This document shows positions 54,683-63,217 of a stretch of DNA of 64,000 bases, in pieces. The notes under the pieces are model-generated. The model was not told where the DNA came from, made no database searches, and was given only the letters and a program-made list of their open reading frames with translations. Source of the stretch: Diploptera punctata (Eukaryota > Arthropoda > Insecta > Blattodea > Blaberidae). The DNA is taken from assembly GCA_030220185.1 (NCBI GenBank), contig JASPKZ010001231.1:310001-374000 (forward strand). Reading direction: 5' to 3'. Within the stretch, counting starts at the first letter, position 1; every line of letters starts with the position of its first letter. The translations under genes were made by a program, and so were the position numbers.

Positions 54683-54879
54683 TGGTTCAAACAATAATTT
54701 GAAAAGGTGATGTAATTATTGTAATTTAATTTGTTGTACATTTTATATTTAGTAATATTGAAGTCTACTTATTATTATTGCATTTTCTTTAATCCTGAGA
54801 TTATCCCTTCAATACTGATAGATTCAAACATATACACTGTTCATATTACCTCATAAATTGTATTCTTTTGAACATGTTT

Positions 54880-55099
54880 AAAATAAATGTCTTCTTAATA
54901 AAAAAGCCGCCATTTGCAAGATAGAAGCAAAGATTTCATAGCATTTGGTGCGTGGGAATTAACAGCGCATATAAGAGAAGAATTTGCATTTAGATTGGAA
55001 CTCGCCCAGATAGCTCAGTCGGTAGAGCATTGGCCTAGAAAGCCAAAGGTCCTGGGTTTGAGTCCCAGTCTGAGGGTATAATATTTCTCTTCAAATATG
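54880..55099 (+). mobile_element. tRNA-like cassette inserted in a hammerhead motif
   Basis: Unit with GCATATAAGAGAAGAATTTG, tRNA-like body 55004-55077 (TAGCTCAGTCGGTAGAGCAT, loop CTAGAAA, GGGTTTGAGTCCC) and TTTCTCTTCAAATATGATG tail. ATGTTT flanks both sides (54874-54879, 55100-55105), which is the stem III/cleavage part of a PLE ribozyme. Confidence 0.75.
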
Positions 55100-55266
55100 A
55101 TGTTTCAATATGCTTGCATATTATCTTCAGCTTGTTCAGACTGTTGAATTTTATTGTTGTCGGCCCTGAATGTTGACTTTCGCTCCATTCTTCATTTGAT
55201 CGAAGAACTTGTAAATCAATCCTTTTCTTTGGGAATTCCAAAATTCATGATGTTATCTCTGTTCTT

Positions 55267-55657
55267 GTCGGCCGCAGTGGACTAATGGTTATGCTCCTTG
55301 CCTCTGGTCTCGAGGGTCACGGGTTCAAACCCAGTTGGGGTCAATGGATTTTTTTAGGATGGAAAATCCAAGGAGCAAATTCTCCGGGAGGGACTTTAAG
55401 CCGTGGGTCCTAAGTCTGAAGATTTTCAGGCTCGTAAAAGATCCTTAAGTCTGAATGAAAAGGCCTCTAAGCAAAATTTACTGAATTTTCCCATCCTAGA
55501 TGTCAGTATGAGGTGGAATGCTGACCAAGGACCACTCAAATGACATCTATACGAAAACAAGTGTAACTAAATTAATATTGTTCAAATTATTCCCTGTAGG
55601 GGGAGAGCGCCTAAATCTCTGTTAAGGGAAAACATGGGCTTACAAGTACAAGTACAA
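55267..55657 (+). mobile_element. tRNA-headed SINE, full length
   Basis: Starts GTCGGCCGCAGTGGACTAAT, B box GGGTTCAAACCC, tail of TACAAG repeats. ATCTCTGTTCTT flanks both sides (55255-55266, 55658-55669). Sister of 18315-18709. Confidence 0.92.
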
Positions 55658-55937
55658 ATCTCTGTTCTTCTGGATGTAGATCTTCTCCCAAACAGTAGTT
55701 CTTTTGTATTTTCTAACGGTTTCAATAATTATGATGATGGTAAACAAAATTATTGAAACAGTTAGAAAATTCAAAAGACCATTTGGGAGAAGATTTTAGA
55801 AACTACAAAAGCCATTTGGGAGAAGATGTACATCTAAAAGAACAGAGATAGTATCATGAATTTTGAAATTCCTGGGAAAAAGGGAGGAGAAGTCGATATC
55901 CAGGGCTGAAAACCAATAATTGAACATTCTGACCAAG

Positions 55938-55975
55938 CTGAAGATAATGTGCAAGCATATTGAAACATTAAATTA
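55938..55975 (+). ncRNA. Hammerhead core, long stem II
   Basis: CTGAAGA, stem II AATGTGC-aa-GCATATT, GAAAC, then ATTAAAT: the stem III/cleavage part is lost in this copy. The mirror copy (55102-55130, minus) has a perfect AATATGC/GCATATT stem II. Confidence 0.5.
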
Positions 55976-56023
55976 TTTTGAGTCTGTTATATTTTACCTC
56001 AATATTAATGTTGATTTGTTCTT

Positions 56024-56057
56024 GAACGTGTTTCGATTAGCTTCTAATCATCCTCAG
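56024..56057 (-). ncRNA. Hammerhead ribozyme core (left arm)
   Basis: Minus strand: CTGAGGA, stem II GATTAG-aag-CTAATC, GAAA, CACG, TT. Core complete. Confidence 0.65.
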
Positions 56058-56114
56058 CATCTTGGCCAGACTGGTTGGTTTTATGTTGTAAACCCAACCA
56101 GTCTGGCCAAGATG

Positions 56115-56147
56115 CTGAGGATGATTAGAAGCTAATCGAAACATGTT
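56115..56147 (+). ncRNA. Hammerhead ribozyme core, CAUG stem III (right arm)
   Basis: CTGAGGA, stem II GATTAG-aag-CTAATC (6 bp), GAAA, CATG, TT. All core bases canonical. Confidence 0.7.
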
Positions 56148-56249
56148 CAAGAACAAATGAACATTAATATTGAGGTAAGATATAACAGACTCAAAATAAT
56201 TTAATTAAAAGAACCTCAGAATATTACTTCCTAAAATAAAACATTAATA

Positions 56250-56750
56250 TTGAAACATGTCTAAAGAAAACGACAATTTTTCTGTGTGCTTTCTACCAAA
56301 GATCTGAAACTTGTTGCTTATACAGTGCCGTTTATCATATGTTATTTGATAAATTGCAAATTATATAAATATATTTAATATAACAGACCAGCACCCATGC
56401 AGAACTCCGACATAGTGCTGCAAAAAGTTATCAAAATGCCACGAACAATCCAGTTCATAAATGAAATATTCAAGACACTGGAATAAACATTATAAATTAA
56501 TGGACTAAAGTGAATAACTACAAATCAATAACTCAAACACTGTGTAATGAAGAACCAATTCTCCATATTTTACAAATAGATTTTGTAGACTAAATATCCC
56601 GTGATATACCCACAGGGTAAAACACAGGTTGTATGAATTGATTCAAATATAAAAAAATGGTATTGATTTGAGAGTTAATGCATTTTTTGTATTTATATTT
56701 TAGTGGTTAAAACTATCAATTTGAATCAAAATACTTAAGCTCACATCTAA
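56250..56750. other. Unassigned stretch downstream of the gene
   Basis: AT-rich; 56395-56640 may be an old LINE (reading-like QNSDIVLQKVIKMPRTIQ), not certain. Confidence 0.35.
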
Positions 56751-56754
56751 TGAA

Positions 56755-57025
56755 CCAACTAACTCATTGGCACTATCGAACCCTTAGGTTCATGGCCGCA
56801 TGGACATAGGCTCTCCATAAATCCCTATCCTGAGCTAATATTTTCAATCAGTCCCTGTATAATCTACTTCCCTCAAATCATAGTTAATGTTATTATACCA
56901 CCTCATTCTTGATCTACCAACTGAGCATTTTCCCTCTAGTTTTCCTACAAGAAGCTTCCATATGCTCACATCACTAATCTTTATTTCATTTTTAAAAGTG
57001 ATCCCACTATAGTCCTTAGGAGGAC
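56755..57025 (-). pseudogene. LINE 3' end, RT C-terminus (minus)
   Basis: Minus strand: KISDVSIWKLLVGKLEGKCS, VGRSRMRWYNNINYDLREVD YTGTD, then LRIGIYGEPMSM. Same family as 39680-40140. Confidence 0.75.
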
Positions 57026-57027
57026 TT

Positions 57028-57262
57028 GGATTCATAGGAGGTTAAGGTTCCACCTTTCTAGAAAATCAGCACGAGATCCTAGCTGAATTGTCAGCTCTGC
57101 ATGATGACTGCCTTCCTCCAGAACATAGTCTGTTACTCATTTTTATTAAAGACCGAGGAGTGGGTGCCAGGGTCATGGTATTGCCAGAACGTTTAGGCTA
57201 GTTTTAAAATCATGACCTCAATGAGACTTAAACTGCAACTTCTGGTTTGTAGAGTATGTTAT
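57028..57262 (-). mobile_element. Old SINE copy, minus
   Basis: Inverted and diverged copy of 3011-3312 (AGGAGGTTAAGGTTCCAC, GAATTGTCAGC). Confidence 0.6.
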
Positions 57263-57430
57263 AGTGTGGCCCCCTTTATTTTAATTGGTTTACTTAAGAT
57301 TCAATCTCCTATCTTCTGCTCTGGTGGCCAAATTTGATTCTTAGCAGGATAGGAGATTTTAAATCTCTAGATTGTGTCTGGGTGTGTGGCCTCCCTTGTC
57401 TTGTGATGGTCCAGGTATCTACAGCCCTAC

Positions 57431-57434
<4 letters not shown>

Positions 57435-57462
<28 letters not shown>
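57435..57462. repeat. (TA)n microsatellite
   Basis: About 14 TA units. The following 57463-57740 has no recognised content. Confidence 0.95.
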
Positions 57463-57464
<2 letters not shown>

Positions 57465-57764
57465 TGTGTTGTTCAAAGCTCATTGCTTCCTGCCCATAGG
57501 CAGGGATGGCTATTCAAGAGTAGTAGGTAAGTGCCACTTTACCTTAGTTTTACTATAAATGTTTTTAAACTTTATTTTTCTTATCACAAATCTTGGTTTT
57601 AGTAGAAACACATTTTTGTATTATTGTACAAGACGGGACTCATTGTTGTGACACAGAGCGTCAATGTTGCGTGCTGTCATTCTGCCTGTGGCCAGCACTC
57701 AAGTGAAGGATTTTTGCTTTCCAGCTGCTAGACTTCCGGGTGGAGCTTAGCTCAAGAATTAAAT

Positions 57765-58370
57765 TAATGTTTTTATTATCTCACCTCATATCCTTTTTCT
57801 TCTTTACTGCAGTTTTGGAGCTTATCTCCATCGTCAGTAGCCTCTGGTCGACCGGTGTTATGTCGTTTCTTGGCGGTTTTCTTCTTACTTCTATCGGTGG
57901 ACCGATGAACCTCTGGATCAGGTCAAAATTTGCGGGAGTCTCGAAATTCATGAGTTTATCTTGTTTTTTTGGATGTGGATTTTTTCCCAGACTGTGAGTT
58001 ATTTTAGTTTATCTGTGTGTTTGATTAGGCTAGCTTCTGTATCAATTAAATGTTTTTCAGACCAAGCATGGGCTGCTACAGCTGACTTGTCCACTTCACC
58101 CTTTTTTACATTTCTAAGGTGTTCTTTCAATCTGGTTTTTAAATTTCTTTTTGTTTTTCCTATATAGATTTTGTTGCAATCCTGACATTTGATCTGATAT
58201 ATTCCTGATTTATATTCTTCTCCAATTTTTTCATTTTTGTTGGTTTTAATTATCTTGTTTAGGCTGTATTCATTCTTTGGAGCCAATCGAATGTTAAACT
58301 TATTGAAAATTTTCTGGAACTTGTGGTGTTTTAAAGGATGGTAAGTAAGCTTAGCTCGCTGGTGTCATTG
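57765..58370 (-). pseudogene. PLE fragment with GIY-YIG domain
   Basis: Minus strand: [40 protein letters not shown] (GIY-YIG), [30 protein letters not shown]. After a frameshift: [20 protein letters not shown]. The ribozyme region at 57805-57837 has CTGACGA, stem II GGAG/CTCC, AAAA (G12 lost), CTGCAG. Confidence 0.85.
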
Positions 58371-58671
58371 CAACCATGACGTCACCCACTGAGCTCGAGT
58401 TTACAAAATCCTCCAAGTGAAGCCATCTGCTTCAAGGCTTTGTGTATAAAATTATTCTGTATTGCGCTATTCGGCTATTGTTGTGGTGGTTTAAACATCA
58501 TCATCATCAAAGTTAAAATTGGGAAACACATTATGAGGTTCTTAATTAATAAATTAATGAGTCATTTTAACATCTTACCTCATATTTCATGTTTTATCAA
58601 ACACGGTAACTATATCCCTATTAGGTTCGTCTTCCGGGCATATAGGCCGTGGTCCAGTCGTTCTTCTACAC

Positions 58672-58706
58672 GACGTTTCGTCTACTGCTGCGGTAGACAT
58701 CATCAG
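58672..58706 (-). ncRNA. Hammerhead ribozyme core, minimal CG stem III
   Basis: Minus strand: CTGATGA, stem II GTCTAC-cgcagca-GTAGAC (6 bp), GAAA, CG, TC. Canonical core with stem III cut to a self-complementary CG dinucleotide. Confidence 0.75.
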
Positions 58707-58920
58707 GAGATACTGCGTGCTCTCTGTGAACTCCTCAACAGTCGGCTGCAGACTGGCTGGTCATTGGAAACTCCCTTCCTATTTATAGGCACGCCCCTGG
58801 TGGAGAGGCGGTTTTCTGCGCGGTCCGTGTTGCGTGCTGTTTTGTCCAGGCTGTCGCTAGCAGAAGTCATAGGCTTCGTTGTCGTATTGTGCAGTGCCGG
58901 GATCCAGATTTTGTTTATCT

Positions 58921-59225
58921 TCATGGTTTCTTCTTTTTGTTAAAGGAATTTTGTGTGTTATATATTTCAATGGCTTCTCTGTACAGTCTGGTGTAATAAT
59001 GTGATGTTTGGGACAATACCTGTGTTTCTTCGAATCTTATTATATGTTCTTGGTTGTTCATCCAGTGTTCCGCTACGGCTGATTTTTCCTTTTGTTTTAG
59101 TCTGCAATGCCTCTTGTGTTCTTGCAATCTTGTGGTAACCATTCTTTTAGTTGTGCCGATATAAACCTGTCCACAACTGCAAGGGATGTGATATATACCG
59201 GCTGTACTTAACGGATCTCTTGTAT
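58921..59225 (-). pseudogene. PLE GIY-YIG endonuclease, distinct lineage
   Basis: Minus strand: TAGIYHIPCSCGQVYIGTTK (GIY-YIG), RMVTTRLQEHKRHCRLKQKE KSAVAEHWM, then SHYYTRLYREAIEIYNTQNS FNKKKK. After a frameshift a C-terminal tail (58703-58924) continues. CSCG.VYIG marks a lineage different from the CxDCxK type elsewhere here. Confidence 0.85.
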
Positions 59226-59299
59226 CTTTGGGAGGGAGTTTCCAACGACCAGCCAGTCTGCAGCCGACTGTTGAGGAGTTCACAGAGAGCACACAGTAT

Positions 59300-59340
59300 C
59301 TCCTGATGATGTCTACCGCAGCAGTAGACAAAACGTCGAG
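59300..59340 (+). ncRNA. Hammerhead ribozyme core, mirror copy with G12 lost
   Basis: CTC, CTGATGA, stem II GTCTAC/GTAGAC, AAAA (GAAA expected), CG, TC, GAG. Stem I CTC/GAG is intact here. Confidence 0.6.
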
Positions 59341-59455
59341 TAGAAGAACGACTGGACCACGGCCTATATGCCCGGAAGACGAACCTAATAGGGATCAAGA
59401 CGCCGGCCGTGAAAGCCTACAGTTATACGGTAACTATAGTTTTCAAATGATCTTG

Positions 59456-60406
59456 TCATTCATTTTCAACCGCCATTATGACTACCGGATATTCGTTGGA
59501 ATCTCCCTCTTTAATGTTGCCATCTGGTGTTGATTTGACGAACTTCGAGATATCGTTGCCATCTGGTGTTGATTCGATGAACTTCGAGATGAGGTCACGT
59601 TCATCCGGAATGTCGAAATTCATAGATTTAAATTTGTTCTTCTGTATAAATATTTTCTCCCAAACTGTCAATTCCAAAGGTTTTTCCAAATGTTTAAGAA
59701 GTTTAGCTTCTTTTTCAATTCTATGACCTTCCAACAAACTATGTGCTGCAATAGCTGATTTTTCAATTTCACCATTTTTAATATTTCTAAAGTGTTCCTT
59801 TGTGCAAGTGTCCAAATTTCTTTTTGTTTTTCCTATGTATACTTTATTGCAATCTCGACAATCAATTTGATAAATTCCAGATTTTTTACTATCTAGGGTG
59901 TTCATTTTCTTATTGGTTATTAATAAGTTACCAAGGCTAAATTTATTTATCGGTGCCAATGTAATGTTGAATTTCTTGAAAATTTTTTGAAATTTGTTAT
60001 GTATTCCAGGATGATAAGTGATTTTCTTAAATTGTTTTCCTTTCTTTGAATCAGATTGCAGGGTAGTGTATTCTTTTAATCTTTTTTGTTGTCTGAATTT
60101 CTTCAATTTAGTTATAATTATTTCCTTTCCAAAACCATTTAAATTAGCTATGTCCAAAATGTGATTGTATTCTTTCTTAAAATCCTCTTCATTTAGTGGA
60201 ACATTCAATAATCTATATATCAAACTGTTGAAAATTGCATGCTTATGCACAATATGATTGAAACCTGAAGACTTTATGTAATTGTCAATATGAGTATCTT
60301 TTCTGTATATATTGAATTCAATTCTTTGTTGTTGTTCATTCCTTCTTATGTAGAGGTCCAAAAATGGGATTTGGTTATTATTTTCTAATTCCATAGTAAA
60401 TTTCAC
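59456..60406 (-). pseudogene. PLE ORF, left copy: RT end plus GIY-YIG, open 316 codons
   Basis: Minus strand from 60406: [100 protein letters not shown]. The C-terminus has a duplicated SKF(I/V)(E/K)STPDGN. No stop or frameshift, but the 5' part of the RT is absent. GIY-YIG motifs, the R of R....EH and the E of the C-terminal WEK look intact. Confidence 0.9.
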
Positions 60407-60422
60407 AGATTCATCCTGGAGG

Positions 60423-61604
60423 TTGAGTAATTTTAATGCATCTTTGTTTAAACAAATCTCAGGTCTGGCTATGGGAAACCCACTTTCACCATTTTTGGCA
60501 AATTTATTTATGGGTTATTTAGAATGTCATATCACCAATGCTTATCCCTGGATGTTCAAATGTTGGTATAGATATGTGGATGATATTTTCTCTGTGATAA
60601 ATTCTAAATATATTGAAGATGCATTAAAATTACTCAACCTCCAGGATGAATCTGTGAAATTTACTATGGAATTAGAAAATAATAACCAAATCCCATTTTT
60701 GGACCTCTATATAAGAAGGAATGAACAACAACAAAGAATTGAATTCAATATATACAGAAAAGATACTCATATTGACAATTACATAAAGTCTTCAGGTTTC
60801 AATCATATTATGCATAAGCATGCAATTTTCAACAGTTTGATATATAGATTATTGAATGTTCCACTAAATGAAGAGGATTTTAAGAAAGAATACAATCACA
60901 TTTTGGACATAGCTAATTTAAATGGTTTTGGAAAGGAAATAATTATAACTAAATTGAAGAAACTCAGACAACAAAAAAGATTAAAAGAATACACTACCCT
61001 GCAATCTGATTCAAAGAAAGGAAAATAATTTAAGAAAATCACTTATCATCCTGGAATACATAACAAATTTCAAAAAATTTTCAAGAAATTCAACATTACA
61101 TTGGCACCGATAAATAAATTTAGCCTTGGTAACTTATTAATAACCAATAAGAAAATGAACACCCTAGATAGTAAAAAATCTGGAATTTATCAAATTGATT
61201 GTCGAGATTGCAATAAAGTATACATAGGAAAAACAAAAAGAAATTTGGACACTCACACAAAGGAACACTTTAGAAATATTAAAAATGGTGAAATTGAAAA
61301 ATCAGCTATTGCAGCACATAGTTTGTTGGAAGGTCATAGAATTGAAAAAGAAGCTAAACTTCTTAAACATTTGGAAAAACCTTTGGAATTGACAGTTTGG
61401 GAGAAAATATTTATACAGAAGAACAAATTTAAATCTATGAATTTCGACATTCCGGATGAACGTGACCTCATCTCGAAGTTCATCGAATCAACACCAGATG
61501 GCAACGATATCTCAAAGTTCGTCAAATCAACACCAGATGGCAACGTTAGAGAGGGAGATTCCAACGAATATCCGGTAGTCATAATGGCGGTTGAAAATGA
61601 ATGA
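60423..61604 (+). pseudogene. PLE ORF, right copy: RT catalytic part plus GIY-YIG, one stop
   Basis: From about 60445: [20 protein letters not shown] (RT), CWYRYVDDIFSVIN (YVDD), then the same sequence as the left copy. A single stop (TAA at 61026-61028) interrupts KKGK.FKKITYHP, where the left copy reads Gln. After it the frame runs to ENE and stop at 61604. Only this stop and the 5' truncation separate it from an open RT-GIY frame. Confidence 0.9.
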
Positions 61605-61631
61605 CAAGATCATTTGAAAACTATAGTTACC
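61589..61631 (+). ncRNA. Hammerhead-like core with U3-A8 (UUGAAAA)
   Basis: GG, TTGAAAA, stem II AATG-acaagat-CATT, GAAA, ACTATAGT (8-nt palindrome), TA, CC. It overlaps the end of the PLE ORF (VENE stop). The mirror copy is at 59429-59471 (minus). Confidence 0.5.
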
Positions 61632-61685
61632 ATGTTTGATAAAACATGAAATATGGGGTAAGATGTTAAAATGACTCATTAATTT

Positions 61686-61760
61686 ATTAATCATCATCAT
61701 CATCCATACAAGTATTAGGCCATGTCACCTGTTATGATCTCAAAGAGGAATTTTCTGGTT
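61686..61760 (-). pseudogene. LINE 3' end with (CAT)n tail
   Basis: Minus strand ends AGAGATCATAACAGGTGACA TGGCCTAATACTTGTATGG then ATG repeats, matching 2000-2060. Confidence 0.75.
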
Positions 61761-62205
61761 TAAATATGAATCCTATTTATGATGTATTGTGTGTTTATTT
61801 GGAAACATTATTTTCAAGTTGGAAAGATGAAGATAAAAAGTAAGTTTTAAATTGTGGGCATCCTTCTGAATCTCTACAAATATGTGAAATAAAATAAGTT
61901 AAACATTTGGTTAAATACTACAATCTTAATTTCAAATGGTTATGGTTTAAGGAATTTCCATTGTTATGCTCCTCTCCCTCTACATCATCATCTGCAGAAA
62001 GAAGCTTATCTTGTCTGAATCATAAAAAACATACCTGAGGAATGCAATTTCAGAAGAGAGACTTTCTTCTTTGGGGAATATTACAATTCAGAAAGAACTT
62101 CTACTGCGGTTAACAAAGACACACCCATTTCATGAAGATATCACTGAGAAGTTTGCAGCCTCAAAAGACCAAAGGATTGATTTGATGTGCAAGAAGTAGA
62201 CCTGT
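61757..62205 (+). pseudogene. hAT transposase C-terminal (dimerisation) remnant
   Basis: Broken reading: PLLCSSPSTSSSAERSLSCL, then TYLRNAISEERLSSLGNITI, DITEKFAASKDQRIDLMCKK. This is the hAT C-terminal pattern P.S....ER.FS......R..L......L. Frameshifts present. Confidence 0.75.
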
Positions 62206-62491
62206 TTAATAAGCATGTATACAAATATTTTTTCTTACTAGCTCTTCACCTAACTTATAAGCCACTAGCCGCCACTGCCTACAGGTGACCTACCGAAGAC
62301 ATTTGCTCTTAAGTCTTCTGCTGCAAAAGGAGGCATAGTAAAAAGAAAGTTTATAAGATCCATCTTGCAATGACTATCAGTAATGGCAGTAAAACAGTTA
62401 TATCTGGAATTGAAAAAAAGTGTAAAGTTGAAGTAGTCCTCCTTCAGAACATGACCTGTTAATATAAATATTACCAATATTAAGTTTAAAT

Positions 62492-62866
62492 TATCCACCG
62501 CTGTGGTCTTGAGATAGCATGCTGCCTTGCCACACAGTGGGCCTGGGTACAATCAGCAGGACAAATTTCCTGGGTGATGGCTTTTTTGGGGATTTTCCTC
62601 ACCTGTAAGACAAATGTCAGGAAACTTTAAGGCCCAAACAGTCCTCGAACATCATCTGGCCATCATATTCATCATTAATATATTCATTAAATTTAGGATT
62701 AAGTCTCTCCTGGTGCATCATTACCGTCATCATCTATCATATCATCGGGGCAACATAACTCCACCTTCCAGGTGCCCCAACCTCAGAAGTGGATTACAAT
62801 AATGCCATGGCAGGAGAGAATACCAGAATGTTGAAATGACGAGGTGGCATTGAATAAATAAAAAAA
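62492..62866 (+). mobile_element. tRNA-headed SINE
   Basis: Starts CCACCGCTGTGGTCTTGAGA, core GGTGATGGCTTTTTTGGGGA, tail (AATA)n. AAGTTTAAAT flanks both sides (62482-62491, 62867-62876). Confidence 0.88.
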
Positions 62867-62879
62867 AAGTTTAAATATT

Positions 62880-63210
62880 TCAAAAATTAAAAATGTTTTT
62901 ACTGTAATTCGAAATTAGGAAAAGAATGGATAAAGGTAATCAAATAACACAACAAATTATGAAAACAATTTTCTTAATTTTTTCTAAAAAATCCAAGTTC
63001 ACAAACAATTAACAATATAATGCTAACTAAACAGTAACATATCTCACAACCTATTAAAATAATATTGAGCAATGCAAAAACATTAAATTAATATTTTTCT
63101 ACTTCAGTGTAAGTTATAATCAGAGGAAGAGAAACATTGACATGTTTATTGTGAGTGATGTCATTACACCATTGGCAGAAATTAGTTAGGTGAAACATTT
63201 TTGTTCTCTC
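62880..63210. other. Unassigned AT-rich stretch
   Basis: No feature seen. Confidence 0.4.
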
Positions 63211-63217
63211 TGTTATG

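Larger units (their letters stand above)
54840..55975. mobile_element. PLE foldback split by a tRNA-like cassette and a SINE
   Basis: Left arm: TACCTCATAAATTGTATTCT..., PLE tail reversed (NFGIPKEKGLIYKFFDQ-like), and AACAGAGATAACATC. Right arm complement from about 55745 (LLKQLENSKDHLGEDF-like; RTEIVSMNFEIPGK). The cassette (54880-55099) cuts the ribozyme; the SINE (55267-55657) cuts the arm. Confidence 0.72.
55976..56240. mobile_element. Short PLE foldback, CAUG-ribozyme family
   Basis: Palindrome around 56093 with AACCAGTCTGGCCAAGATGC arms. It ends GAACCTCAGAATATTACTTC at the right. No ORF. Confidence 0.8.
58615..59426. mobile_element. PLE foldback, CG-ribozyme family, nested
   Basis: Arms: ATTAGGTTCGTCTTCCGGGC... 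on the left and its complement ending at about 59396. ACGGTAACTATA flanks both sides (58603-58614, 59427-59438). The centre holds a PLE ORF tail (minus). Related to 27893-28275. Confidence 0.88.
58508..61688. mobile_element. 3.2-kb PLE palindrome: two near-identical head-to-head copies
   Basis: Left copy (minus, 60437 to 58508) and right copy (plus, 60438 to 61688) mirror each other. The right copy extends about 200 bp further 5' into the RT. Flanks are (CAT)n on both sides (58495-58507, 61687-61700), i.e. insertion into the tail of a LINE. A different PLE foldback (58615-59426) is inserted in the left copy. Arms differ by only a few substitutions, so the element is young. Confidence 0.88.

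Noticed and set aside
58440..58943. Open frame of 167 codons on the + strand
   Set aside because: It reads antisense through a PLE arm and ribozyme; the phrase RPWSSRSSTRRFV recurs wherever that arm occurs.
62265..62552. Minus-strand open frame of 95 codons
   Set aside because: Its start lies in the SINE head and the rest in unassigned AT-rich sequence; no conserved motif.
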